From: Patescibacteria group bacterium
GTDB lineage: Bacteria > Patescibacteriota > Minisyncoccia > UBA6257 > GWB1-50-10
Direction of reading: 5' to 3'
DNA length: 42,261 nt
Assembly (NCBI GenBank): GCA_024239035.1
Contig: JANBVK010000001.1
Coordinates: 1 to 42,261, forward strand
Position 1 is the stretch's first letter; the number at the start of each line of letters is the position of its first letter. The position numbers were made by a program, and so were the translations under genes. The notes under the pieces are model-generated. The model did no database searches and was not told where the DNA came from. It was given only the letters and a program-made list of their open reading frames with translations. Below, piece by piece: positions 25,401-34,738 of the stretch.

Positions 25401-26594
25401 ATGAACGAAAAACAGTTAGAAGTACTTAGGGAACAGATGGCTTCTGTAATCGATAAAGTGATGGAAGAACGCCTTAGGCCGATTATCGGTGAGGAGGTTG
25501 CCGGTCAGGTGAAAAAGATTGTTGAGGATCTTCGCCTTGAGCGTGCGCTCTCTGGTAAAGACAAGACAGGTCTTTCTGATTCGATGAAAAGGGACTTTGT
25601 GAAAGTAGCGCAAGCTACCGCTTTAGGTGAGAAAATTGACAGCAAAGCAAACGAAGCTCTTATCGAAGAGCAGGATAACCGCGGTGGTTACCTTGTGGCG
25701 ACCGAAGTGGCGAACGCAATTCTTCGGATTGCGGCATCTGTCGGGCTTATTTCTTCTCAGGCCCAGCGATGGCCAATGAGCACGGACGAGAAACTCATTC
25801 CTAAATACACAGGAGCGTTCCTTGAAGGTGAATTCCTCGGCGTTGATGTGGCCGGTTCTGTTACGGGCATTACCTTTGCACAGGCACGACTCATCATCAA
25901 GAAATGGCAGCTTGCATTTGTGGTTGGAAACGATCTTTTGGCGGACGCGGGCGTTGACCTTGCTGACTGGCTTCTTGCCCTGGGCGGTGAGGCGCTGGCA
26001 AACATGTTTGACAAGCAGGGGTTCGCGGGAACCGGTGCACCATTTGTTGGTTTGCTTGAGAGCTCTGACGTTACGGTCTTTACTCTACCAACTGGTGAGG
26101 ACACTTTTGCTGAGTTCGATCCAGTTACGGACGCATCTGATGTTATTGCGCAGGTTGAGGAATCTGTCCTTAATGAATCTGCTTGGTACATGGAGCGAAC
26201 CGTATGGGCAAAGATTCGTGCAAAGAAAGATTCAAATGGGCAGCCATTACTTTCTTTGGGCGGGCAGCCATCAATGGCAGTTATACAGAACAACCCGACG
26301 GGCGGTGGCGTAAAGATAGCAGGTGAGATGATGGGTTATCCAGTGTTCACCAACCGGCATTTCCCAGCAAACTCTGCATCGGCCGTAAGCACAAAGTTTA
26401 TGGTCTTCGGCAACATGAAGGCGATGGCTATCGGTGACAGAGGTGAGATGCGGGTTGAGGAATTTCGGTCAGGTGATTTCGGTGGAAAGGAAATTGCGCG
26501 AGCGGATCAGCGGGCACTTATTTATAAGAGGCGCCTTGCTCTTACGATTGCTCTCGGCGCAGCATTCGCTGTAGTAAAGACAGCTGCATCCTAG
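25401..26594 (+). CDS. Major capsid protein, HK97 fold
   Basis: EEQDNRGGYLVATEVANAILRIAASVGLISSQAQRWPM...; located after protease. Confidence 0.88.
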   Translation: MNEKQLEVLREQMASVIDKVMEERLRPIIGEEVAGQVKKIVEDLRLERALSGKDKTGLSDSMKRDFVKVAQATALGEKIDSKANEALIEEQDNRGGYLVATEVANAILRIAASVGLISSQAQRWPMSTDEKLIPKYTGAFLEGEFLGVDVAGSVTGITFAQARLIIKKWQLAFVVGNDLLADAGVDLADWLLALGGEALANMFDKQGFAGTGAPFVGLLESSDVTVFTLPTGEDTFAEFDPVTDASDVIAQVEESVLNESAWYMERTVWAKIRAKKDSNGQPLLSLGGQPSMAVIQNNPTGGGVKIAGEMMGYPVFTNRHFPANSASAVSTKFMVFGNMKAMAIGDRGEMRVEEFRSGDFGGKEIARADQRALIYKRRLALTIALGAAFAVVKTAAS

Positions 26595-26615
26595 GCTTAA
26601 GCAATAACTCTCTCT

Positions 26616-26642
26616 TAGCCGTGCTGATCCTCGGCGCGGCTA
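26616..26642 (+). promoter_or_regulatory. Stable hairpin directly downstream of major capsid gene
   Basis: TAGCCGTGCTGA-tcc-TCGGCGCGGCTA, 12-bp stem with two G-U. Confidence 0.7.
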
Positions 26643-26643
26643 T

Positions 26644-26679
26644 CAGAGAATTAGATCCAAACAGAGAATTAGATCCAAA
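26644..26679 (+). repeat. 18-bp tandem duplication
   Basis: CAGAGAATTAGATCCAAA twice in tandem. Confidence 0.95.
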
Positions 26680-26726
26680 AGTTATTAATCGAAAGGTCGA
26701 AATTTAATTAATTACTATTTATTTAC

Positions 26727-27122
26727 ATGAGCGATGTAACAAGAAAATACCGAGTTTTGAAACCAATCGGCTTTGACGGCAGGAAGGAAGTCGGAGAGAT
26801 CCTTGAGATCGACGAAGTTGTTGCGCAAAACATCGGTACGGATTATCTCGAAGAAGTGAAGGAAGGCGGAGGCGAGGGTAATCCTGCTCCCGCTAGTCCT
26901 GGTGAAGGTGAGCCAGCGGTTAATGGTGAGCCCTCAGTCGGCGGTGAAGGCGGTGAAGTGACAAAATCACAGTACAAGGTTCTTAAAGAGCTAGAGTATC
27001 CGGAAGGGACAGCACATGAGGAAGGCGCAGTTCTTGAATTAACAGATGAGGAAGCAGGCAAGTTTGCAGAAGGATCGATTGAAAAAGTAGAAGCTGGGGA
27101 GAGCGGAGGCAAGGGTAATTAA
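26727..27122 (+). CDS. Phage protein with two related ~40-aa modules joined by a Gly/Pro/Glu linker
   Basis: KYRVLKPIGFDGRKEVGEILEIDEVVAQNIGTDYLEEV vs QYKVLKELEYPEGTAHEEGAVLELTDEEAGKFAEGSIEKVE. Confidence 0.65.
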   Translation: MSDVTRKYRVLKPIGFDGRKEVGEILEIDEVVAQNIGTDYLEEVKEGGGEGNPAPASPGEGEPAVNGEPSVGGEGGEVTKSQYKVLKELEYPEGTAHEEGAVLELTDEEAGKFAEGSIEKVEAGESGGKGN

Positions 27123-27126
27123 TAAT

Positions 27127-27226
27127 AGCGTCCCAAACGATTAAGTTCGTGCTGGAGTCCCTGCTACGTCTGACACAGGCGCGGCAAAAAGTCGAGGGAC
27201 GAGGCGGGTGTCAACCCAAGGACGCT
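27127..27226 (+). ncRNA. Predicted multibranched intergenic RNA structure
   Basis: AGCGTCC/GGACGCT closing helix; GTCCCT/AGGGAC; CGTCTG-ACA-CAGGCG; GGGT-GTCA-ACCC. Confidence 0.45.
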
Positions 27227-27247
27227 TAAGCGAAAGACAAAATAATA

Positions 27248-27646
27248 ATGAGAAGTTTATACGATGCAATTAAGTTCGTTACCACGCTCGTAGCAGCATC
27301 ACGAACGGCTGATGCTAACGGTGCGGCTGTTGATACCCAAGGGTTTAACAGCGCTGTTGCAGTGATTGATGTCGGTGTAGTTGATGAAACGACAGGAGAT
27401 GAAACCTACCTCTTTAAAGTTCAGGAAAGCGATACCTCTGGAGGTTCTTACGCCGATGTTACAGGTGCTTCATTGACAGTCACCGTAGCGAACGACAATA
27501 AAGCACATAAGATTCGTATTGTAGGCATTGGTTCTAATCGCAAGCGATGGTTGCGTGTGATATTGGACGTTGCTGGTACAACGCCAATCTGTCCATCGAG
27601 CGTTGTTATTGCACTTGGCCGCGCCTACCAGGAGCCACTAGCGTAG
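27248..27646 (+). CDS. Putative head decoration/structural protein
   Basis: ORF after capsid; beta-rich. Confidence 0.5.
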   Translation: MRSLYDAIKFVTTLVAASRTADANGAAVDTQGFNSAVAVIDVGVVDETTGDETYLFKVQESDTSGGSYADVTGASLTVTVANDNKAHKIRIVGIGSNRKRWLRVILDVAGTTPICPSSVVIALGRAYQEPLA

Positions 27647-27741
27647 GCAATCTTACCAAGGATTGAACTCTAGCTACGCGTCCTCTTTTCCGGTCATTGG
27701 AGGGGACGCGAAGCGAGGGCTGAACCCTCAGAATTAAAAAC

Positions 27742-28380
27742 ATGGCGGAGAAACTACTTGCATATGCGCTGACCACAGTGCAAAGAGTTAAGGACAGAAT
27801 GAGTATAAGTGTTACTGATAGTGACACGCTTATTCAGCGGCTCATAAATGGGGTAACTGATTTCGTAGAAGGTGAATGCAACAGGCGATTTAAGGAAGAT
27901 ACCTACACCAACGAGGTCTACACGATTCACGGCGGGAAACGGGAGTTCGTGTTTTTAAAGCAAGCGCCTGTCTCCGTCCTTACTACGCTTGAATACCGGG
28001 CAGGAACACCCGGGAACCCGAACTACACCGCGTTCATCCGCGACAACTATGAGCTCCTGGAAGCCGGCAAGTCGGGAATCATAAAGATATTCGGCGGTGT
28101 TCCAAGGGGCATTGACTCAATCCGGGCAACGTATACTGCAGGATACAAAATCAATTTCGCAAACGCAGGTGATGCCGGTGATACAACTCCGACTCATACT
28201 TTACCTGCAGACTTAAGTGATCTCTGCGAACGATTGGTAGTGCGCTGGTTTAAAAAGCGGGATCAGGCCGGGAAAGAATCGCAAGCATTTGAAGGGGGAA
28301 CAATTACGTGGAAAGATCTTCTCGATAGCGAGGACCGGGACACTATTGCGCGATACGTACGGCTCGCACCATTTGTATAA
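27742..28380 (+). CDS. Head-tail connector (gp6-like)
   Basis: DSDTLIQRLINGVTDFVEGECNRRF...SIRATYTAGY...DLCERLVVRWFKKRDQAGKES. Confidence 0.7.
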   Translation: MAEKLLAYALTTVQRVKDRMSISVTDSDTLIQRLINGVTDFVEGECNRRFKEDTYTNEVYTIHGGKREFVFLKQAPVSVLTTLEYRAGTPGNPNYTAFIRDNYELLEAGKSGIIKIFGGVPRGIDSIRATYTAGYKINFANAGDAGDTTPTHTLPADLSDLCERLVVRWFKKRDQAGKESQAFEGGTITWKDLLDSEDRDTIARYVRLAPFV

Positions 28381-28383
28381 ATC

Positions 28384-28842
28384 ATGAGTGAAATAAGAAT
28401 AAAAATTAAAGGATTAAACAGATTGCAAAGGGCGCTCAGGGAGTCGCCGAGGATTAGCGAACCGATCCTTCAGAGAACCATAGATGCGAGCCAGGCAGTA
28501 ATGGCAAAGCATACTGTGCGCGGGGTTGTGCCGTGGAAAACGGGGAATTTGCTGCAGTCGTTTCGGTTTAGTCGTGGCCGGCTCAGAGCACGATGGTTTC
28601 CAAAGGCAAATTACGCGCTTTTTGTCCATGAGGGTACGCGGCCGCACACTATACGAGTGAGGAATAAGCGGGTGCTTGCAAATAAAAAAACAGGCCAGAT
28701 ATTCGGGACCGTTGTTAATCACCCCGGGATGAAGCCAAACCGGTATATGAATCGGATTGTAGATCGATCAGAGAGAGACATTAAAACATTGTTCCAAAGG
28801 GCGGCGGAGAAAATAGCGAGCGCGATAGCAAGAAAAATTTAA
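28384..28842 (+). CDS. HK97 gp10-like head-tail/virion morphogenesis protein
   Basis: VPWKTGNLLQSFRF...YALFVHEGTRPHTI. Confidence 0.7.
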   Translation: MSEIRIKIKGLNRLQRALRESPRISEPILQRTIDASQAVMAKHTVRGVVPWKTGNLLQSFRFSRGRLRARWFPKANYALFVHEGTRPHTIRVRNKRVLANKKTGQIFGTVVNHPGMKPNRYMNRIVDRSERDIKTLFQRAAEKIASAIARKI

Positions 28843-28843
28843 A

Positions 28844-29278
28844 ATGCTTACCGACATAAAAAATGAAATAAAAACTTTGCTTGATGCGCTCAAAACTGCA
28901 GGGACGCTCGGCTTTGTAATATCTACCGACTTTAAAAAGGACATTACCGATTACAATATCGGCAAATACCCCGCCGCGATTCTTGCTGCACCTTCAATTT
29001 CAAGTGAGGTGATCACCAACAGAGATAATTTAAGGACTTACAAATTTGACATTCTAATCCTAGAGAAGGGCGAAAACGTAACGTCGGCAAACCAAATCGA
29101 AACCCTTGTCGAGACAATTATTGATAAATTTGATAATGACCCAACGCTCAATGGGAAAGCGGACGGTGGGGTCGAGCCGTCCACATCAGAGCCCGAGGCG
29201 ACAACGATCGGTGACCAAACATACATTGCGTTTATCGTAACAATCCGCGCCCGGGCCACAAAAGCATTAACGTTTTAA
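28844..29278 (+). CDS. Putative tail completion protein
   Basis: Position and size; ORF. Confidence 0.5.
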   Translation: MLTDIKNEIKTLLDALKTAGTLGFVISTDFKKDITDYNIGKYPAAILAAPSISSEVITNRDNLRTYKFDILILEKGENVTSANQIETLVETIIDKFDNDPTLNGKADGGVEPSTSEPEATTIGDQTYIAFIVTIRARATKALTF

Positions 29279-29469
29279 TCATATAATTGAAAAAGCGCAG
29301 AACAAACAAATAACGCAGCCGGACAAGGAGCAGCTGCAAGAGTTCCATTTCTCGGGTGGTTTGGAATATAAACCCCTCACGGTAAGAGCGAAAAACCGCG
29401 AGGAAGCTGAGAAGCTTTGGAAGGAACAACGTAAAAAGGTCGAGTAAAACAAAATAATAAAATATAACC

Positions 29470-30447
29470 ATGAAAGGAATTGGAAAATTATTTCAACTGG
29501 GCATCACTAAGGAGGCGGTGCGGGGCACTGCGGAAGCGGCCACCACATACTGGATTCCGTGGTCAGAGCTTTCAATTGATGAAGCTGATGCGAAAGTTGC
29601 CGATGAGCAAAGCCGCGGAGTGATTGAGGATTCAGTAGGGGCTGAGATTGTAAAGCAATGGGCAGAGGGTAACCTTACCGCGCCAATTGCTGATAAACAT
29701 TTCCCGTTAGTTCTGCTTTCGGCGCTCGGAAGCATCGCGAGTGCTATTAAAGAAACCACTGCTTATAACCATACCGTGACAGTACAGCAAGGGGCGCAGC
29801 ATCAGAGCTTAACTCTGTTTGTTGATGATCCGCTCGGCGCGCAGGATTACAAACACGCGCTTGGTGTGGTGCAATCCCTTCAGATTCGCTACGAGAGAGA
29901 CAAATTTATTGACTACGTCGTGAGTCTACTTGCAAAGAAGGGGGCAACGGCAACGCTTACGCCAGCAAACACAACTGAGAACCGTTTTCTACCACAGCAC
30001 TTAACTTTCAAACTCGCTGCTAATCTGGCAGGGCTTGACGCTGCTCAAGCGACGAAGGTCAAGTTACTTACCTTGACGATTGATAAGAACCTTGAATCTG
30101 ATGACGTACTCGGAAATAAAGAGCCGGAGGACTTCCTTAATAAACAACTCACGATATCAGGTGAAGTTGAGGCAATCTGGGAGAATGAGACCGACTTCAA
30201 AAATGCAGCGGTTGCAGGAACACCGAAGGCAATGCGGATTGACCTCAAGAACAGCGATGTCACGATTGGTGCTTCATCAAACCCGCAAATTAAGATTGAT
30301 CTTGCAAAAGTGGTCTTTGAACCAGTGAGCCGGGCAATCACACTAGGAGATATTGTCACGCAGCGGCTCGCGTTCAAAGCACACTACTCGATATCGGATA
30401 GCAAGATGATCGAAATCGTTGCGACAAACGAAGTAACAAGTTACTAA
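29470..30447 (+). CDS. Putative major tail tube protein
   Basis: Position between tail completion and tail chaperone genes; 325 aa. Confidence 0.6.
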   Translation: MKGIGKLFQLGITKEAVRGTAEAATTYWIPWSELSIDEADAKVADEQSRGVIEDSVGAEIVKQWAEGNLTAPIADKHFPLVLLSALGSIASAIKETTAYNHTVTVQQGAQHQSLTLFVDDPLGAQDYKHALGVVQSLQIRYERDKFIDYVVSLLAKKGATATLTPANTTENRFLPQHLTFKLAANLAGLDAAQATKVKLLTLTIDKNLESDDVLGNKEPEDFLNKQLTISGEVEAIWENETDFKNAAVAGTPKAMRIDLKNSDVTIGASSNPQIKIDLAKVVFEPVSRAITLGDIVTQRLAFKAHYSISDSKMIEIVATNEVTSY

Positions 30448-30451
30448 TCAA

Positions 30452-30475
30452 AACCCCGCTCATTGGAGCGGGGGA
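30452..30475 (-). terminator. Terminator for the minus-strand gene
   Basis: On minus strand CCCCGCTCCAATGAGCGGGGTTTTGATT. Confidence 0.65.
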
Positions 30476-30502
30476 GAGAGCTAAGTTCTTTGAATCACGT
30501 AA

Positions 30503-30850
30503 TCATGGAGAATAATTAATATCTGGTGTCAGGGATTTTGCAAGACCGTTATCTGCAAAAATACTGCTTGCTGTTACAATCCACCGAGCACCAATCGAGT
30601 CAGTAACGATAAAACCTTCTCCGCCTAGATTACGTTCTGCAAGACCACTGAAAGCATAGTTTGGATTAAGAGAGATGATATGTTCTGCGTTGTTTAAAAT
30701 GAGTTGATTAACTCTATTTACTGCCTTAGGTCCAGTAAGATCTGCTGAATTAAAAAGCGAATCAAGAATAATGATTAGTAAAATAAATCCAATAAAATAT
30801 ATTAGCCAACGGAACCACCGTTTCCCCCATAATGATTTCTTATTATCCAT
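30503..30850 (-). CDS. Lone minus-strand membrane-anchored protein (moron candidate)
   Basis: 115 aa with N-terminal TM helix WLIYFIGFILLIIILDSLF; own terminator. Confidence 0.65.
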   Translation of the reverse strand: MDNKKSLWGKRWFRWLIYFIGFILLIIILDSLFNSADLTGPKAVNRVNQLILNNAEHIISLNPNYAFSGLAERNLGGEGFIVTDSIGARWIVTASSIFADNGLAKSLTPDINYSP

Positions 30851-30902
30851 AAAAATAAAAACAAATATAAAGGTCGACTCTTAATTATTAACTATCATAT
30901 TT

Positions 30903-31226
30903 ATGCCTCAATTACAAGATACCCGGAAAACCGTTAATGTAAAACTTCAGGCCATCGAAGGTGGCGAAGTGAGCGTTTACACCTCTCTACTTGCGAGCGA
31001 TATTGAGAAATTTGATCAGGTAGACGATGCCAGTGACAGCAAAAAGATTGTGCCCTTAGTAACTATGCTTATTAAGGACTGGAATTTGACCAATGATAAA
31101 GACGAAGTACTACCAATCACTGAGGAGAACGTGCGTAAACTCGATATCAGGGATGTTAAAGTGATCCTCGATCAACTGAAAGAAATCACGGCTTTTTTAA
31201 CCGAAGGCGCGGTTGGGAAAAAATAA
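30903..31226 (+). CDS. Putative tail assembly chaperone (gpG-like)
   Basis: Position before tape measure; slippery GGGAAAAAAT near stop with -1 frame open to 31336. Confidence 0.62.
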   Translation: MPQLQDTRKTVNVKLQAIEGGEVSVYTSLLASDIEKFDQVDDASDSKKIVPLVTMLIKDWNLTNDKDEVLPITEENVRKLDIRDVKVILDQLKEITAFLTEGAVGKK

Positions 31227-31246
31227 AAACACTTATCTGTTTTAAG

Positions 31247-31336
31247 ATGAAGTGGACAGAGCAAGAATTTTTGAACCAGCGCCTAGATTTTATAGAAGGA
31301 ATTGCGGAGCATATGCGTAATAGACAGAAAAAATAA
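31247..31336 (+). CDS. Putative gpT-like -1 frameshift extension (or 29-aa ORF)
   Basis: MKWTEQEFLNQRLDFIEGIAEHMRNRQKK*; same frame is open back to the slippery site. Confidence 0.55.
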   Translation: MKWTEQEFLNQRLDFIEGIAEHMRNRQKK

Positions 31337-31337
31337 A

Positions 31338-32810
31338 ATGGCGAGTACGGTCATCCAAATTTTATTACAAGCGCGAGATGAAGCATCAGCAAAGATGCGG
31401 GGGCTTTCGGGTTCTATAAGGAAACTCGGCGGTGTTGTTAAATCTTTTATTCCCGTACTGGGAGTTATTGGACTGGGTCTTGCTTTCAAAAATATTATAC
31501 AAAGCGCTGCAGAATTTGAGCAGCAAATGTCAAATATAGCAACGCTCATTAGCGGTGATTCAACCGAAGCCATTAAAGGATTCACAAAAGGTATACAGGA
31601 ATTGTCAAAGGTAATTCCCAAAGACCCTAAAGAACTCGGAGCGGCTGCATACCAGATTGTGTCGGCCGGAATATCAGATGTGAATGAAGCGCTTGATGTG
31701 CTGAAGTCATCGTCGCGTTTGGCCGTAGCGGGTCTTGGTACAACTGAAGAAGCGACCGACTTGCTCACTTCAGCTCTCAATGCTTTCGGAATTAGCTCTG
31801 ACAAGTCGGAAGAGACTGCAGCAATTCTTTTTAACACCGTAAAGCAGGGAAAAACAACGGTTGCGCAGCTCTCCCGGGCATTCGGTATGGTTGCGCCGAT
31901 AGCGGCCGAGATGGGAGTCTCTTTAGAAGAATTACAAGCAGCAACCGCAGCTCTCACCCTCACAGGTCTACAAACGTCCGTTGCACAAACTCAACTGAGA
32001 GCGGCAATGGCGTCGCTTATGAAACCGACCAAGGAGGCAAAAGATCTCTTTGACTCGCTGGGCGTCGTATCATTCAAGCAGCTCATAGACAAATCAGGCG
32101 GGCTAGTAGGCGCTTTTGAAAAATTAAAAGAGGCAGCAGCCGGAAATGAGGAAGCGCTTGCCAAAGCTGCAGGATCGGTAGAAGGACTAAATGCCATCCT
32201 TTCTTTAACAGGATCGCAAAGTGAAGCTTTTGCTAAAACAATGGAATCAACGAAAGATGCAACCGTTAATTTTGATGAGGCTGTTCAAAAACAAAACGAG
32301 ACAGCTAAGGCACAATTTCAGCTTTTGAAAAATAAGCTCAATGTTGAATTACAAAAGTTAGCGCTTATTATTCTGCCAGCTTTAGTGGAAATAATGAAAG
32401 TCCTTCCTACTATTGTTAACGCATTTTTTATAAAACCATTCAACGATGCAACTGAAGCAGTCGCTAATGTTATTTTCAAAGTCATGCAGGCGATCGATGC
32501 TATGAGAAGATTTAGAAGTAGTGTTTCGGGCGCGATAAGCTCTGCGTCCTCAAGTGTGAGTGGGTTTGTTTCTAATGTCTTGGGTGGTGCGCGAAATGTG
32601 CTCGGGCTTCAGCACGGCGGTATTGTGACCCGGCCGACTCTCGCTATGATCGGCGAGGCGGGACCGGAAGCTGTAATTCCGTTACGGGGCGCGGCCGGCA
32701 TTGGTGGAATCACCATCAACATGAGCGGAACGTTCATGACGGCCAGAGAGGCAGCGCTTGAATTTGCAAATGAAATCGCAAACGAAATAAAACGGCAGAT
32801 AAGGGTATAA
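31338..32810 (+). CDS. Phage tail tape measure protein
   Basis: LQARDEASAKMRGLSGSIRKLGGVVKSFIPVLG...; C-term HGGIVTRPTLAMIGEAGPEAVIPL; ATG at 31338. Confidence 0.85.
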   Translation: MASTVIQILLQARDEASAKMRGLSGSIRKLGGVVKSFIPVLGVIGLGLAFKNIIQSAAEFEQQMSNIATLISGDSTEAIKGFTKGIQELSKVIPKDPKELGAAAYQIVSAGISDVNEALDVLKSSSRLAVAGLGTTEEATDLLTSALNAFGISSDKSEETAAILFNTVKQGKTTVAQLSRAFGMVAPIAAEMGVSLEELQAATAALTLTGLQTSVAQTQLRAAMASLMKPTKEAKDLFDSLGVVSFKQLIDKSGGLVGAFEKLKEAAAGNEEALAKAAGSVEGLNAILSLTGSQSEAFAKTMESTKDATVNFDEAVQKQNETAKAQFQLLKNKLNVELQKLALIILPALVEIMKVLPTIVNAFFIKPFNDATEAVANVIFKVMQAIDAMRRFRSSVSGAISSASSSVSGFVSNVLGGARNVLGLQHGGIVTRPTLAMIGEAGPEAVIPLRGAAGIGGITINMSGTFMTAREAALEFANEIANEIKRQIRV

Positions 32811-32813
32811 ATT

Positions 32814-34238
32814 ATGGCACTTGTTCTCAAAATAAATACCATCGACAGGAATGACCATATTGCCTGGGATACGCTTACCAAGAGTGAACGGCTGACAAAA
32901 GAGCCCGATATCCTGCAGTTTAACATTAGAGAAACGCCCTCAAAGACGATCCCTGCGCTCGGAGATTCGGTAGAGCTCCTAGAGGACGCAGTAAAGATAT
33001 TTGGCGGCATCATTACCGAAAGGTTGGAGAACGTCATTGGCGGCCGGCTCATCGGGTACAAGATTAGATGCAAGGATCACCACCACACCCTCGACAAGGA
33101 GCTCGTAGTAAAGAGCTACGAAAACCAGACAGCCCGCGCGATCATTCTTGATATCATTACAACCTTCACCGACGGCTCATTTACAACAGCGAACGTCCCG
33201 ACAAGCACGCCGACTATAGGCTCAATAAAATTCAACTACGAGCCGGTAAGTAAAGCGATCCAAAAGATTGCTGATCTTATTAACTGGGATTGGTATGTTG
33301 ACTACGATAAGGACATTAATTTCTTTGATGATCAGACAAATACCGCGCCCTTTGATGTTGAGGATTCAAATGACAAGATAGAGTGGCCAACGTTGAAGTT
33401 AGAGCGCAATATTCACGAACTCAAGAATTCAATCATTGTACGCGGCGGGAAATATAAAAGCACAATTGCCGAAGCTGATGCCGTTGATAAATACGATGCA
33501 GACGGTCTGCAGCGGACATTCCCGCTTGTGTACCGATACAGCAACATCAGCGTTAAAGTCGCGGGAGCTGCGAAGACGGTCGGTACGGACTTCCTTAGTG
33601 ATCCTCTGGCATTTGATTGCCTTTACAATTTCCAGGAAAAACTGATTAAGTTCCGTGAGAACAACAAACCTGCGGTAGGGGATGATGTAGTAGTTTTTGG
33701 CGATTCCCACATACCACTGATCGCAAAAGTGCGGGACCAGATAAGCGTTTCAACTTACGGCGAGTATCAGCACATAATTGTTAAAAAGAACATTATTTCA
33801 ATCACTGAAGCGCAGCAGCTGGCAAAGTCAGAGCTGCGGCGGTGGTCAGACGGCTTATATGAGGTGCGGTTCAGGACAACCGAAACGGGTTTGAAAACCG
33901 GGCAGCAGATACGCATTAACAGCACGATTCGCGGCATTGACAAGAAATTTAAAATAAACGGGATTACGGGGAAAGCCCGGGGGAGTGATCATATGGAATA
34001 CCAAGCGTTTCTCTTGGCATCGGGCGATGTAACCTTTACGGACATGATGGTGGGGCTGCTTGGAAAGGACAGGGAGAACATTGATGTTGCCGATGATGAA
34101 GTGTTGCAGAGGCTTGAGATATTTCCCGAGACAATCAATATTGGCGAATTAGTGACCACAATTAAAAAATCACCTCCCTACACGTGGGGAGTGGGTGGAT
34201 CAAATGACTTCAAATGGAACTTTGCGACATGGGCATAA
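32814..34238 (+). CDS. Tail hub/baseplate-like protein
   Basis: Follows tape measure; GDSVELLEDAVKIFGGIITERLE...KIRCKDHHHTLDKELV pattern of tail hub proteins. Confidence 0.65.
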   Translation: MALVLKINTIDRNDHIAWDTLTKSERLTKEPDILQFNIRETPSKTIPALGDSVELLEDAVKIFGGIITERLENVIGGRLIGYKIRCKDHHHTLDKELVVKSYENQTARAIILDIITTFTDGSFTTANVPTSTPTIGSIKFNYEPVSKAIQKIADLINWDWYVDYDKDINFFDDQTNTAPFDVEDSNDKIEWPTLKLERNIHELKNSIIVRGGKYKSTIAEADAVDKYDADGLQRTFPLVYRYSNISVKVAGAAKTVGTDFLSDPLAFDCLYNFQEKLIKFRENNKPAVGDDVVVFGDSHIPLIAKVRDQISVSTYGEYQHIIVKKNIISITEAQQLAKSELRRWSDGLYEVRFRTTETGLKTGQQIRINSTIRGIDKKFKINGITGKARGSDHMEYQAFLLASGDVTFTDMMVGLLGKDRENIDVADDEVLQRLEIFPETINIGELVTTIKKSPPYTWGVGGSNDFKWNFATWA

Positions 34239-34732
34239 AGAAACACAATCTAATAAAACTACCTGATAGCTTCGGAGTCCGTGGCAGAATTATTATTAGA
34301 ACTTATAGGGTGGGGACAAAGAAACTTCTTCGCGAATTGATAGTTCCTAACCTTGTGGTTTCAAGCTCTGATCATGGGCGTAACTTGATAGCCCAGCGGC
34401 TAGCCGGCACGAACACCTATACCCTCAATATCACCCACGGTGAGATCGGAACGGGCACAGCAACGCCCTTAAACAACGATACTGCTCTCCAGACCCCGAC
34501 CTTAAGAAAAGCAAAGACACTTGAATCAGTGAGTAATAATATCGTTACTATTCAATTCTTTATGTCAGACGCAGAACTTGCAGATGGCACATACAACGAA
34601 TTCGGGACGTTCGTGGACGGATCGGCAACAATCGGGACAGGACAACTGTTTAACAGAGCATTATTTGCGACTCCCTACATAAAAGCAAGCGGCGAGGATA
34701 CTACCGTAGAGGTTGAATTCACGATCACGTAG
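34229..34732 (+). CDS. Putative tail tip protein
   Basis: MGIKKHNLIKLPDSFGVRG...; position. Confidence 0.5.
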   Translation: MGIKKHNLIKLPDSFGVRGRIIIRTYRVGTKKLLRELIVPNLVVSSSDHGRNLIAQRLAGTNTYTLNITHGEIGTGTATPLNNDTALQTPTLRKAKTLESVSNNIVTIQFFMSDAELADGTYNEFGTFVDGSATIGTGQLFNRALFATPYIKASGEDTTVEVEFTIT

Positions 34733-34738
34733 ATGTGG

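Noticed and set aside
25757-26313. 178-aa minus and 163-aa plus alternative-frame ORFs within the major capsid gene
   Set aside because: Overlap a confident capsid gene; no recognisable domain.
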